64,000 bases of DNA from Caldifarciminota bacterium (GTDB taxonomy: Bacteria; Hydrothermota; Tepidihabitantia; SM23-42). Under the pieces are notes generated by a model that was not told the origin of the DNA, did not search any database, and was given only the letters and a program-made list of their open reading frames with translations. Position 1 is the stretch's first letter; each line of letters begins with the position of its first letter. Shown here piece after piece: positions 25,887 to 34,356 of this stretch. The stretch lies in the NCBI GenBank assembly GCA_020349965.1, contig CP070705.1, positions 2,170,418 through 2,234,417 on the forward strand. Direction: 5' to 3'. The translations under genes were made by a program, and so were the position numbers.

Positions 25887-26642
25887 TCAGCGAACCTTGA
25901 GGTTGAGGCTATCGAAATGGCTGTTCAGGAAATGATTGAGCCATTCTCTGCGCCGGCTTTCGTTGTATTCATTGGCAGCTTTCTGGGCATTGTGCAGCGA
26001 GCCCAGATAGAATCGGTTGATCAAGAAGAAGAAGACGAGGCTGGCGTCGATGTACTTTTGCTGTTTGAACGCGTTGAATAGCAGGTATGCCGAACCGATA
26101 TTGATCAGGAAATCCGCCAACCCCTGGCGAACGTCTGATGCGTATACCTGCCCAGCTCCAGGTAAGAAGAGCGAAAGGAGGAGCGCCGTCTTCTCCGATT
26201 TCGCAGGGAAATGCATGAAGGTATCGATCGCCGCGGCGATTGCGTAATCTTCATTCCGGATAAAGGTGTTGCGCGCCTCGATCAGCTGATCATCGAGCAG
26301 AAGGGCGAGACCAAGCATCTTTCTGTCACTCCCGGTACTCAACAGGTTGATCGCCAGATAATACCTGCCGGCGCGTATGTATTCGACGGCGATGCGGTTG
26401 ACTATGGCCGGTGGGAGTTCGGGGAAACTGTCGACTATGCCGGTCAATTCCGCAATACCCCTGGGTTCATCTGCCGATAGGACGGTGATGGCATAGTTCA
26501 ATCTGAGCTCGATCGTTCTCTTCAGTTCTGGATGGAAGAAGAAACCTCTCAGATACTCGACGCGCGCTGCCTCAAGGTATCCATGTGCAAATAGTGAATC
26601 GGCAAGGGGTAATTGGGCGCATAATGCGAGCAAGATAGCCAT
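25887..26642 (-). CDS. TPR-like protein with C-terminal membrane domain
   Basis: 251 residues. N-terminal signal/TM, helical repeat region (~20-150), then a hydrophobic domain with LLLSLFLPGAGQVYASDVRQG and two TM helices ending in an amphipathic tail. The PG-GQ-Y motif resembles TM2/DUF5683-type membrane domains. It is paralogous in layout to the next gene upstream (26658-27377). Function unknown; the operon with yidD suggests an envelope role. Confidence 0.65.
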   Translation of the reverse strand: MAILLALCAQLPLADSLFAHGYLEAARVEYLRGFFFHPELKRTIELRLNYAITVLSADEPRGIAELTGIVDSFPELPPAIVNRIAVEYIRAGRYYLAINLLSTGSDRKMLGLALLLDDQLIEARNTFIRNEDYAIAAAIDTFMHFPAKSEKTALLLSLFLPGAGQVYASDVRQGLADFLINIGSAYLLFNAFKQQKYIDASLVFFFLINRFYLGSLHNAQKAANEYNESRRREWLNHFLNSHFDSLNLKVR

Positions 26643-26657
26643 TTCTTAAGATAATTG

Positions 26658-27377
26658 CTAATTTCCCCTCAGAATTCGCTGGAGAAAGGTTTCATCTGAA
26701 TATAGGTTGTAGTTGCGTACAGCATTGATGCCGCCATAGATGTTCCCGGCATATAACAATATTGCGGCTGTGAGGCTAATGCCGAACTTAACATTCTCAT
26801 CTCGTTCATAATAATAGTATGAAAGCAATGCCGCGGTTCCGAAAACGAGGAAAGAGTATATACCGTCGCCGATTCTGCCTGCGTAGATTTGGCCTCCGCC
26901 GGGGACCACGGAGAAGAGGGCGCCTAATCCCGGCGACCTATGGGCAGGGATGGGCGACGGGACTCTTATGTATTCAGCAGCTTTGTCGAATTCGTACTCA
27001 TATGCGTGACCCAGACCGAGCAGCCTCCGTGAATCTGATACATACGGAACATCGACCGATTGAAGGTACGCGCGCGACGAATCGAAGTCGCCCGCCGAGA
27101 AATATATTAAACCTTTGGTGAAATTACGCTTGTTCAGGTCATCGATATTCTCAGACTCAAGGATCGCTTCTTCATTCCTTCCGAGGCGAATAAGACAATC
27201 GACGATCCTGTCGCGCGGTTTCTCGGTTATGGAATCGGAAACAAAAAGAAACCGCCGGTACTCATTCAAAGCGGCAGCATAGTCTCCTGTATTATAAAGG
27301 TGGTCGGCGAACTCGCCGATTTTTGCCGGCTCGAAAAGCTCGGTCTGGCACAACAGGCAGAGTATGAGTAGATTCAT
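26658..27377 (-). CDS. TPR-like protein with C-terminal membrane domain
   Basis: 239 residues. Short N-terminal hydrophobic start, TPR-like helices (HLYNTGDYAAALNEYRRFL, GLIYFSAGDFDSSRAYL), then LGALFSVVPGGGQIYAGRIGDG and two or three TM helices. Same architecture as 25887-26642 with a P-GGGQIYAG motif. 15 bp separate it from yidD, so the three form an operon. Not recognised beyond the motif. Confidence 0.65.
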   Translation of the reverse strand: MNLLILCLLCQTELFEPAKIGEFADHLYNTGDYAAALNEYRRFLFVSDSITEKPRDRIVDCLIRLGRNEEAILESENIDDLNKRNFTKGLIYFSAGDFDSSRAYLQSVDVPYVSDSRRLLGLGHAYEYEFDKAAEYIRVPSPIPAHRSPGLGALFSVVPGGGQIYAGRIGDGIYSFLVFGTAALLSYYYYERDENVKFGISLTAAILLYAGNIYGGINAVRNYNLYSDETFLQRILRGN

Positions 27378-27392
27378 AATTGGTGGGGTGGC

Positions 27393-27761
27393 TCAGTTGC
27401 CACCGAGAAGTTCTTCGCTGTCGCGGTGGTGCTCAGGTGCTCTCAATACGTAGTTATTTTCAGGGGGATCGTATAACTTTTGATCTCTTATTTCGGTGTA
27501 ATACTCGTCGAAGTACTGGTATGCCCAAGGATTACAGCGCATCAACCGGTCTGATGCCATGAGCGAACCACAGATGATACCGTATTTCTCGATAGCCTGC
27601 CGCGTGAAGTGTGAACACGACGGTGAAAAGTTGCAGACATCGCCCTGAGAGGGAGAGATGAGAGTCTTGTACAGCTTGATACAGGTGCTGGACACGATCT
27701 TCACGGGGTCTGTCTCGTGCGGCGGTTGGAGCAAAATCAGTAATACAAGTAAGGACTGCAT
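27393..27761 (-). CDS. yidD: Membrane protein insertion efficiency factor YidD
   Basis: 122 residues. The family pattern is clear: LYKTLISPSQGDVCNFSPSCSHFTRQAI followed by YG and DRLMRCNP. YidD assists YidC-dependent membrane protein insertion. The usual neighbours rnpA/rpmH/yidC are absent. ATG 27761 is chosen because a TTGCTT-N16-TACAAT promoter ends 5 bp upstream (leaderless); the longer frame to 27860 crosses the promoter. Confidence 0.88.
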   Translation of the reverse strand: MQSLLVLLILLQPPHETDPVKIVSSTCIKLYKTLISPSQGDVCNFSPSCSHFTRQAIEKYGIICGSLMASDRLMRCNPWAYQYFDEYYTEIRDQKLYDPPENNYVLRAPEHHRDSEELLGGN

Positions 27762-27766
27762 GGGAT

Positions 27767-27794
27767 ATTGTAGACAACTAAAGGAAAAAAGCAA
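27767..27794 (-). promoter_or_regulatory. Promoter of yidD operon
   Basis: -35 TTGCTT (27789-27794), 16-bp spacer, -10 TACAAT (27767-27772), start codon 5 bp downstream. Confidence 0.6.
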
Positions 27795-27869
27795 GATATA
27801 TGCTCTTTTCAGTTTGTTGGTGGACGTCCCACGGTTACGTGTTGCTAATGGGCGTAGCACCGATTGCTC

Positions 27870-27897
27870 TTGAAGGCTGCCACATATTGGTTATACT
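27870..27897 (+). promoter_or_regulatory. Promoter of CPBP protease gene
   Basis: -35 TTGAAG (27870-27875), 16-bp spacer, -10 TATACT (27892-27897), ATG 5 bp downstream. Confidence 0.6.
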
Positions 27898-27902
27898 GAA
27901 AA

Positions 27903-28574
27903 ATGCTGAAAGTTTTGAAGGCGTACTTGGACGAGATGGCGAAGATCGACCGCGAAAGTGCTCTCATTATTATATATTCAACATCGGTCCTGCTGTTTGC
28001 GATGTTCATGAAACGCACGCACTTCTTCATGCCGCGAGAGATCTTTCTGGAACGTTTGCTCGTTGTCGGGACATTGTACGGTCTTACGCCGTTTGTCCTC
28101 TTCCTGGCGTTCAAACGTGCGCCGAAGGACTACGGCATCGTTACCGGCGACCCGAGGTCCTGGTTGAAGGACGTTCTCTTCTTGTATCTCCTGTTCTTGG
28201 TGGTACTGGTCATTGCTTTCAAGTTCACCGGGCTCAAGCAAGTGTACCCGTTGTCCCGCAGGGCTGGCCAAAGTATTGGATATTTTGCCATATACCAGGC
28301 CGTGCAGTTGTGGTACATGGTCGGTTGGGAGTTCTTCTTCCGCGGCTTCATGCTTTTTGGACTCGAACGGAAATTCGGCAGGTTTAGCATTCTAATCCAG
28401 GCGATGGCCTTTGGCCTCGCACATTTCAAAAAGCCGCAGATCGAGGCCTATGGTGCGGTCATTGCAGGATTATTCCTTGGCATGCTTGCGTTGCGGTCGC
28501 GCAGTTTCCTACCATGTATTGTGCTACACTATATGGTTGTTCTGACTGCAGATGTATTGGGAATACTGCTGTAG
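27903..28574 (+). CDS. CPBP family intramembrane metalloprotease (CAAX/Abi type)
   Basis: 223 residues, six or more TM helices. Motif 1 is WEFFFRGFML (the first Glu of EExxxR replaced by Trp, as in a common subgroup), motif 2 is FGLAHFKKPQIEA, and the later LHYMVV contains the third conserved His. Bacterial CPBP proteins cleave within membranes or act in immunity to bacteriocins; the substrate here is unknown. Divergent from yidD; monocistronic. Confidence 0.85.
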   Translation: MLKVLKAYLDEMAKIDRESALIIIYSTSVLLFAMFMKRTHFFMPREIFLERLLVVGTLYGLTPFVLFLAFKRAPKDYGIVTGDPRSWLKDVLFLYLLFLVVLVIAFKFTGLKQVYPLSRRAGQSIGYFAIYQAVQLWYMVGWEFFFRGFMLFGLERKFGRFSILIQAMAFGLAHFKKPQIEAYGAVIAGLFLGMLALRSRSFLPCIVLHYMVVLTADVLGILL

Positions 28575-28611
28575 CAAGGTTACGTATGATGGAAAGGGCT
28601 ACGAGGCCCGT

Positions 28612-28675
28612 ATCGTCTGACGTTGTCCGGTGACGTCAGACGATGCCGCTGAACGAAACGGTTATCGTAACCGTT
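28612..28675. terminator. Pair of hairpins between convergent CPBP and rny genes
   Basis: A perfect 12-bp stem (ATCGTCTGACGT 28612-28623 / ACGTCAGACGAT 28633-28644, 9-nt loop) is followed by an 8-bp stem with 3-nt loop (AACGGTTA 28657-28664 / TAACCGTT 28668-28675). There is no poly-T, so their action as terminators is inferred from position. Confidence 0.5.
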
Positions 28676-28695
28676 AAACGGTTGACATTACCTGT

Positions 28696-30246
28696 TTATT
28701 TCGCTGTCTCTACCACCCTCTTTTCCCTTATCACCGTGACTTTTATCTGACCGGGATACTGGGTCTCCTTTTCGATGCGGCGCGCAATATCATGGGCGAG
28801 CCCTTCGGCCTGTGCATCGGAGATCTTCTCAGGTTGAACCATGACCCTGATCTCCCGTCCTGCCTGTATTGCGAAGACCCTTTCCACCCCGTCGAAAGAT
28901 GAGGCCAGCTCTTCAAGCGTATTGAGGCGTTTGATATAGGCTTCTATCGTTTCGCGGCGTGCCCCAGGCCGTGAACCCGATATCGAGTCGGCTATTTCCA
29001 CGATCGCCGCGTATGGTGAAATGGGTTTTGTCTCTTCGTGATGTGCCGCGATCGCATTGACGATGATCTCGTTCTCGGCGAATTTATTGGCAATTTCCGC
29101 GCCGATGTAGGCGTGAGACCCGTCGAATGTTCCATCGGCAACCTTGCCGAGGTCATGGAGCAAGCCTGCGCGTTTGGCGGTGCTCTGTTCGAGACCCAAT
29201 TCCTGCGCCAGCAGTGCGGACAGGGAGGCAACTTCCCGCGAGTGTTGCAGGAGATTCTGTCCATAGCTCGTCCGGTATTTCATCTTGCCGAGATACTTTA
29301 TGACATCCTGGGCGACGCCGATTATGCCGAGTTCGAGAACGACCTCTTCACCGGTATTCTTGATGATCCCCTCGATTTCCTTGCGCGCATTCTGCACAAC
29401 ATCTTCAATGCGTGAAGGATGTATGCGCCCGTCCGTTATCAACTTCTCCATAGAGATACGCGCGACCTCTCTCCGGATCGGGTCGAAGCAGGATAGCGAT
29501 ATCATTTCTGGTGTGTCATCGATCACGACCTCGACGCCGGTGAGGTTCTCGAAAGCTCGGATGTTCCTGCCTTCGCGGCCGATAATTCGGCCTTTCATTT
29601 CGTCGGAAGGGATCGGCACGACTGAAATCGTTGTGTCGGCCGTGTGCGCCGTTGCGCAGCGCTGGATGACCTGGAGGATGACTTCACGAGCGCTCTCTTC
29701 GGCCTTGGATTTTGCTTCTTCTTTGATCTGATTGATCAATGATGCGGCTTCATGCCGTGCTTCCGCTTCGAGGTTTCTCAAAAGCATCGCCTTGGCTTCT
29801 TCCTTGGATAGGTTTGCTATTTTTTGAAGAGCTTCATTCTGCTCTTTTATCATTTGGTCGAAGCGTTCCGATTTTGCGTGGATTATTCTTTCCTTATTCT
29901 GAAGATCGTGCTGCGTCGTCATCAATTCTTTTTCTTTGTCGACGATCAACCGCTCGTGGCGGTCCAGCACTCTTTCTTTTTCGGCAAGGCGTTTTTCGGC
30001 CTTGTCGATTTCCTTTCGACGCGAAGCTGTTTCTTTTTCGAACTTGACTTTCTCTCCGTACCAGTTCTCTTTGGCGGCGATCTCAGCAGATCTACGACAA
30101 TTTTCTGCTTCTCTCTTTGCTTCTTCGATTATTCGATTTGCCTCTCTTGAGGCATGTGTTAATTTTGATTTTCCAGAGCGTAGATATAAGAAAATTGCGA
30201 AAACGACCGCCAGCGATAACGCGGCGATTGCAATATTGGTAATCAT
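28696..30246 (-). CDS. rny: Ribonuclease Y
   Basis: 516 residues. N-terminal TM anchor, long charged coiled coil (~25-200), KH domain (VPIPSDEMKGRIIGREGRNIRAFE), and HD domain (HSREVASLSALLA..., LLHDLGKVADG). Endoribonuclease initiating mRNA decay at the inner membrane. Shine-Dalgarno GGAGG/AAGGAG just upstream. It is last in the thrS-to-zapA superoperon, after 6S RNA. Confidence 0.95.
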   Translation of the reverse strand: MITNIAIAALSLAVVFAIFLYLRSGKSKLTHASREANRIIEEAKREAENCRRSAEIAAKENWYGEKVKFEKETASRRKEIDKAEKRLAEKERVLDRHERLIVDKEKELMTTQHDLQNKERIIHAKSERFDQMIKEQNEALQKIANLSKEEAKAMLLRNLEAEARHEAASLINQIKEEAKSKAEESAREVILQVIQRCATAHTADTTISVVPIPSDEMKGRIIGREGRNIRAFENLTGVEVVIDDTPEMISLSCFDPIRREVARISMEKLITDGRIHPSRIEDVVQNARKEIEGIIKNTGEEVVLELGIIGVAQDVIKYLGKMKYRTSYGQNLLQHSREVASLSALLAQELGLEQSTAKRAGLLHDLGKVADGTFDGSHAYIGAEIANKFAENEIIVNAIAAHHEETKPISPYAAIVEIADSISGSRPGARRETIEAYIKRLNTLEELASSFDGVERVFAIQAGREIRVMVQPEKISDAQAEGLAHDIARRIEKETQYPGQIKVTVIREKRVVETAK

Positions 30247-30283
30247 AAAGACTCCTTACCTCCCCCGGAGGCAATTTGCTAAA

Positions 30284-30436
30284 GCTCCCCGCAGGTGCCG
30301 TGTGATAAAAAGTCTTTGAACCCAAGGTTAAGGTGGGCGCCAGTCGATTTCGGGTCAAATCCCTGATCGAACTTGGCTCCCTTAAGATGGGTGTTGGCTC
30401 AAGACTTAGTACCGATCACGGGCACCGCAGGGAACG
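30284..30436 (-). ncRNA. ssrS: 6S RNA (probable)
   Basis: About 150 nt between zapA and rny with no ORF. The ends pair into a long closing stem (TCCCTGCGGTGCC near 30421-30433 with GGCACCTGCGGGGA near 30286-30299, one bulge). The interior has the 6S-like pieces CTTGAGCC on the 5' side and CACCTTAACC..GGGTTCAAAG on the 3' side around a large bubble. Location directly after zapA is the classic site of 6S RNA. 6S sequesters sigma-70 holoenzyme. Ends are approximate. Confidence 0.72.
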
Positions 30437-30438
30437 AA

Positions 30439-30726
30439 TTAAGGAACTGCTTCATCTATCTTGAGGATTAGAGACCTAACCCTCTCTTCCATTTCAGACA
30501 ACTTCTTGTTAAGTTGATTGTCCCTCTGGAGATAGTCGTCAACCAAATTCAAACAGGCAAGCACCGCAATTTTCGTTGTCGAAGGCAAGGGAAATTCACG
30601 ATGTATTTCCTTCATTTTTGCATCGACGATTTCGGCGACTTCCTTTATTCGTTCAGTATCCACATCGTCGGAAATGACTCGATAGTCGTTTCCAAAGATG
30701 TTAACAATAACCTCGGTTTTCTTCAA
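30439..30726 (-). CDS. zapA: Cell division protein ZapA
   Basis: 95 residues. N-terminal beta-strand KTEVIVNIFGNDYRVISDD, TTKIAVLACLNLVDDYLQ helix and C-terminal coiled coil typical of ZapA, which stabilises FtsZ filaments. TTG start with AGGAG Shine-Dalgarno ~6 nt upstream. 8 bp after the small coiled-coil gene. Confidence 0.9.
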   Translation of the reverse strand: MKKTEVIVNIFGNDYRVISDDVDTERIKEVAEIVDAKMKEIHREFPLPSTTKIAVLACLNLVDDYLQRDNQLNKKLSEMEERVRSLILKIDEAVP

Positions 30727-30734
30727 CTCATCTC

Positions 30735-30911
30735 CTATATCAGCAGGTTGTCAACCTTATCAATCAAGCCATCAACCCTCTGTTTTACTTCTTGCTTCGT
30801 ACTCTGTAAACGACTATTGTTTTCTTCCAAATCCTCGATCTTATGCCTAAGTTCGTTGATCAAGGAAACCAACTTGTCGATACGCTCTTCAAGCTTAGTT
30901 AACTCGTCCAA
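30735..30911 (-). CDS. Small coiled-coil protein, ZapB-like (58 aa)
   Basis: 58 residues starting with TTG at 30911; a GGAG Shine-Dalgarno sits 5 nt upstream and the stop TAG at 30735 is 8 nt before zapA. Nearly the whole chain is heptad-patterned (LDELTKLEERIDKLVSLINE... NSRLQSTKQEVKQRVDGLI). The size, coiled coil and position immediately upstream of zapA fit a ZapB-like division factor; sequence identity to ZapB cannot be judged. It begins 2 nt after the pheT stop. Confidence 0.8.
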   Translation of the reverse strand: MDELTKLEERIDKLVSLINELRHKIEDLEENNSRLQSTKQEVKQRVDGLIDKVDNLLI

Positions 30912-30913
30912 CT

Positions 30914-33244
30914 TTACTCCTTTTTTCTTAGACTTGCATTGAAGTTCTTCGACATCTCGGCCGTGATCCGTCTAACGAAGATGTCGACCTCTTTATCGGT
31001 CAGTGTGCGGTCGGGTGCGCGGAAGTGCAGACGGAATCCTAAGCTTTTCTTGGTAGGGGGCAAGTTCTTCCCCTTATAGTAATCAAACAGAACAACCTTT
31101 TCCAGAATCGGGCCGCTGACGTTCGATATCGCGGCGGCCATTTCCGGAACTTGTACAGTCTCGTCGGTGATGAAAGAAAGGTCCCGCGTGTTGGTAGGAA
31201 ACCTTGGCGGCGGCATGTAGAACGTGTCTCCTATCATGTCCCACAGGGGGTCGAGTGTCAGTTCGAAAAAGCAATATGGTTCTTTACAGACTTCGCTACC
31301 GAGCACTCCGAGATACCCGAGTTCTTTACCGGAGGCTCCAATTGCCACTGCCTGCTTGAAGCCATGAATGTTCTCTGGTTTGAACCCGGGCTCAGGTAGA
31401 TGCAACATACGGAACAGGCTTTCAGCCACCCCCTTTGCATCAAAGTATCCGAGTGTATCATCATGCTGCTGCCAGGAGTCCCGAAAACGGTGACCTCCCA
31501 TAATCACTCCCAACCTCTTCTCCTGAAACGGTTGGTTGGGCAGCAGAACGTTTCCGATTTCGAACATCATCAGTGACCTACCACCCTTAGCGAGATTGTA
31601 GTTTAGCGAGTCCAACAGGCCGAAAAGGAGAGTAGGTCGAAGTGCGTCAAACCGCTCATTGAGCGGATTCTTGATCCTGACAAAGTGCTTGTACCCGTAT
31701 TGCGCAAGCAGTTTGCCCGACATGAGTGAAAGATTGCATGTTTCATCGAATCCTTGTCCAACCAGATAATTTCGGATGGTATCCTCGTGGATGAGAGGCT
31801 TGTCGATCTGCGCGTGTCCTACCCATCTTGTGGGCTTGATTTCGGGGATATTCATGTATCCGAACACACGCGCTACTTCCTCGCAAATGTCTTCCTCAAT
31901 ATGGAGATCACGCCGGAAATGAGGGATCTTCGCAGTAAGATACTTCGCCCCCATGACCACGATGCTTATCTTCTTTAGTATCTCTTTGACTTGTTTCGCA
32001 CTGAGGTCGAGGGCGATTATTTTATTCATACGGTCAAGCGAGAACCGTACTCTCTTCGGCTTGGCCTTCTTGCCCTGGCCGATGAATTCGGTCGCACAGC
32101 AGTCGGCGTGTTCTTTAAAGAGTGCACCTGCCATTGCTGAGGCAGCATCGACGACCGCCATATCAGCACCCCGTTCGAAACGCGTCGATGCATCTGTCAT
32201 GATACCCAACCGGCGTGCCGTGTGACCAACGCGCTTTGCATCAAAGTAGGCACTTTCAAGGAGCACTTTCTTCGTGATCGTTGATATCTGAGCGCGTTTT
32301 GCACCAATGATGCCGGCAAGCGCGACCGGTCCATCACGATCGGCAATGACGAGGTCTTCTCTGGAGAGTTTGAGCATCGTTCCGTCGAGCGTCACGAATT
32401 TCTCGTCGGCTTTTGCCCGACGAATGAAGATGCCGGCCTTAAGCATTTCGAGGTCGAACGGGTGGAGCGGCTGCCCGGTAAGTAGCATGATGAGATTAGT
32501 GATATCGACCACGTTGTTAATGCTATGCATGCCCATACAGTGTAATCGCCATTTAATCGAGAAAGGAGATTCTCCTATACGTACATCTTCGAAAACACGG
32601 CCGGTGTATCTGGGACAACCGTTCATGTCTTCGATCTTGATCCTGAAATTGCCGTTCCGGTTGATCTGTTTGGGAGCGTACAAAAGCTCCTGAGAACTGA
32701 TCTTAGCATAGTCGATACCGAGGCTTCCCGATATCTCACGGGCGATGCCTTCAACCGAGAGCCAATCAGGACGGTTGGGCGTCGGTCTGATTTCAACGAC
32801 CTGATCGTCGAAATGCCTTGTAAAATCCGTACCAGGCGTGCCGCGGTCAAGGACGATGACGCAGGTAGATGATTCTACCATCCCGAGCTCTTGTTCACTT
32901 ACCAGCACTCCCTGCGATTTCGCGCCTGAAAAATCCCTTTCAGTTACAGGTGTCTCATTGAGTGTTCCGCCGGCCGGTACGGTGAGTACGAGGTCACCTT
33001 TTTTTACATTCTTGGCAGCGGTGACGATTTGCATGTTCTCATTGGCCTTCACATCGAGAATAGTGAGATTCTTCTGCCGCGGATGGGGCCTGAGTGATGC
33101 TATCCTGCCGATTCTGATACCGCGAGGTGCACAACTCTTCCGTTCTTCAATCTCGAGACCCAGGTTCAGACAGAGTCTTTCAAGTTTGTCGACGTCTATT
33201 TTCGTTTTCAGAAATTCTTCAAGCCACTTGATCGAGAAAAGCAT
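30914..33244 (-). CDS. pheT: Phenylalanyl-tRNA synthetase beta subunit
   Basis: 776 residues. MLFSIKWLEEFL start, tRNA-bind/EMAP-like OB domain (~40-150), B3/4, B5 and C-terminal FDX anticodon-binding (PPPRFPTNTRDLSFI, GKNLPPTKKSLGFRLHFRAPDRTLTD). Forms an alpha2-beta2 enzyme with PheS. It begins after a 110-bp gap containing a repeat-like sequence. Confidence 0.96.
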   Translation of the reverse strand: MLFSIKWLEEFLKTKIDVDKLERLCLNLGLEIEERKSCAPRGIRIGRIASLRPHPRQKNLTILDVKANENMQIVTAAKNVKKGDLVLTVPAGGTLNETPVTERDFSGAKSQGVLVSEQELGMVESSTCVIVLDRGTPGTDFTRHFDDQVVEIRPTPNRPDWLSVEGIAREISGSLGIDYAKISSQELLYAPKQINRNGNFRIKIEDMNGCPRYTGRVFEDVRIGESPFSIKWRLHCMGMHSINNVVDITNLIMLLTGQPLHPFDLEMLKAGIFIRRAKADEKFVTLDGTMLKLSREDLVIADRDGPVALAGIIGAKRAQISTITKKVLLESAYFDAKRVGHTARRLGIMTDASTRFERGADMAVVDAASAMAGALFKEHADCCATEFIGQGKKAKPKRVRFSLDRMNKIIALDLSAKQVKEILKKISIVVMGAKYLTAKIPHFRRDLHIEEDICEEVARVFGYMNIPEIKPTRWVGHAQIDKPLIHEDTIRNYLVGQGFDETCNLSLMSGKLLAQYGYKHFVRIKNPLNERFDALRPTLLFGLLDSLNYNLAKGGRSLMMFEIGNVLLPNQPFQEKRLGVIMGGHRFRDSWQQHDDTLGYFDAKGVAESLFRMLHLPEPGFKPENIHGFKQAVAIGASGKELGYLGVLGSEVCKEPYCFFELTLDPLWDMIGDTFYMPPPRFPTNTRDLSFITDETVQVPEMAAAISNVSGPILEKVVLFDYYKGKNLPPTKKSLGFRLHFRAPDRTLTDKEVDIFVRRITAEMSKNFNASLRKKE

Positions 33245-33246
33245 CA

Positions 33247-33280
33247 GCGCCTCGCTCCGCTCGGGATGATGACAGCGATG
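33247..33280. repeat. Dispersed palindromic repeat in pheS-pheT gap
   Basis: On minus: CGCTGTCATCATCCCGAGCGGAGCGAGGCG, a TCATCCCGAGCG/CGAGG-type repeat related to the copy at 24345-24378. It supplies the bases immediately upstream of the pheT start codon. Confidence 0.45.
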
Positions 33281-33354
33281 AATGACAGATTACGTATATG
33301 CATTATCTCCGCAATCTTCTTTGTTATCGCCGCAATCATATGAACTCCGTTCAT

Positions 33355-34356
33355 TTAAAATTGCTCCAGAAAGCGGACATCATTGTTATAGAAGGTTCGT
33401 ATGTCGTCGATCACGTACTTCACCATTGCCACCCTCTCGACACCCATTCCCAGGGCATAACCTGAATAGTCCCTCGGCGAGATTTTTACGTTTTTCAGAA
33501 CGTTCGGATGAACCATGCCACAACCGAGCATTTCGAGCCACCCGCTGTTGCCGCAAACGGAACAGCCGGAGCCGCCGCATACCATGCAACTCACTGCCAT
33601 CTCACCGGACGGTTCGGTGAAAGGAAAGAAGGATGGTCTCAGCTGGTACTTTGTCTTGGGACCGAAGATGTATTTGACAAATTCACTGAGGATCCACTTC
33701 AATTCACCAAAGGATACGCCTTTATCGACGTACAGGGCTTCTACCTGATGGAAGACGGGTGAATGACTGGCGTCGAATGCATCATACCGGTAACATCGTC
33801 CGGGGCAGATTATCTTGATGGGCGGTTTCTGTTTCTCCATTGTCCGTATCTGAACGGGCGAGGTGTGGCTCCGCAACAGTAGATCGTTTTTGATAAAGAA
33901 ACTCGAGAACATATCGCGAGCCGGGTGGTCCTTTGCCATGTTCAATGCTCCAAAATTGTACCAATCGTATTCGATCTCTGGTCCGGTTTCCACGGTGAAA
34001 CCGTGGCTTTTGAAGAATGTTATTATTTGGCCAAATACCTTTGTGAGTGGATGAAGATGCCCAACCTTTGGCCTTGTACCGGGAAGGAGCAAATCCACGT
34101 CGCTCCTCGACTCTGCGCCAAAGGCCTCAAGACGCGCTTCGAGACCTTTGGAGACATCGTTCTTCAATCTGTTTATAGCTTCGCCGAAGGCTTTCCTCTC
34201 CTCGGCTGAACATTGGGTCAAATCTTTGAATAGACGGTTTATCTCTCCCTTGCGCCCGAGGTACTTGATCCTGACGGCCTCAAGCGATGCAGGATCCCGG
34301 GCGTGCTCCAGGGATGCGCGAATATCGTTCTCCAATTTACTTAACTTTTCCTGCAT
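33355..34356 (-). CDS. pheS: Phenylalanyl-tRNA synthetase alpha subunit
   Basis: 333 residues. N-terminal coiled coil (~1-85), then class II core with HPLTKVF, GPEIEYDWYNFGALNMAKDHPARD (motif 1/2 region), HTSPVQIRTM, FHQVEALYVD and GCGMVHPNVLK (motif 3 region GYALGMGVERVAM). A CMVCGGSGCSVCGNSG segment carries a CxxC..CxxC pair suggesting a Zn site. Overlaps rplT by 20 bp. Confidence 0.96.
   Translation of the reverse strand: MQEKLSKLENDIRASLEHARDPASLEAVRIKYLGRKGEINRLFKDLTQCSAEERKAFGEAINRLKNDVSKGLEARLEAFGAESRSDVDLLLPGTRPKVGHLHPLTKVFGQIITFFKSHGFTVETGPEIEYDWYNFGALNMAKDHPARDMFSSFFIKNDLLLRSHTSPVQIRTMEKQKPPIKIICPGRCYRYDAFDASHSPVFHQVEALYVDKGVSFGELKWILSEFVKYIFGPKTKYQLRPSFFPFTEPSGEMAVSCMVCGGSGCSVCGNSGWLEMLGCGMVHPNVLKNVKISPRDYSGYALGMGVERVAMVKYVIDDIRTFYNNDVRFLEQF

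Noticed and set aside
30284..30436. Riboswitch or leader for rny instead of 6S RNA
   Set aside because: The closing stem joins both ends, the zapA-adjacent position and CACCTTAACC/GGGTTCAAAG pieces fit 6S better; the rny Shine-Dalgarno lies outside the structure.
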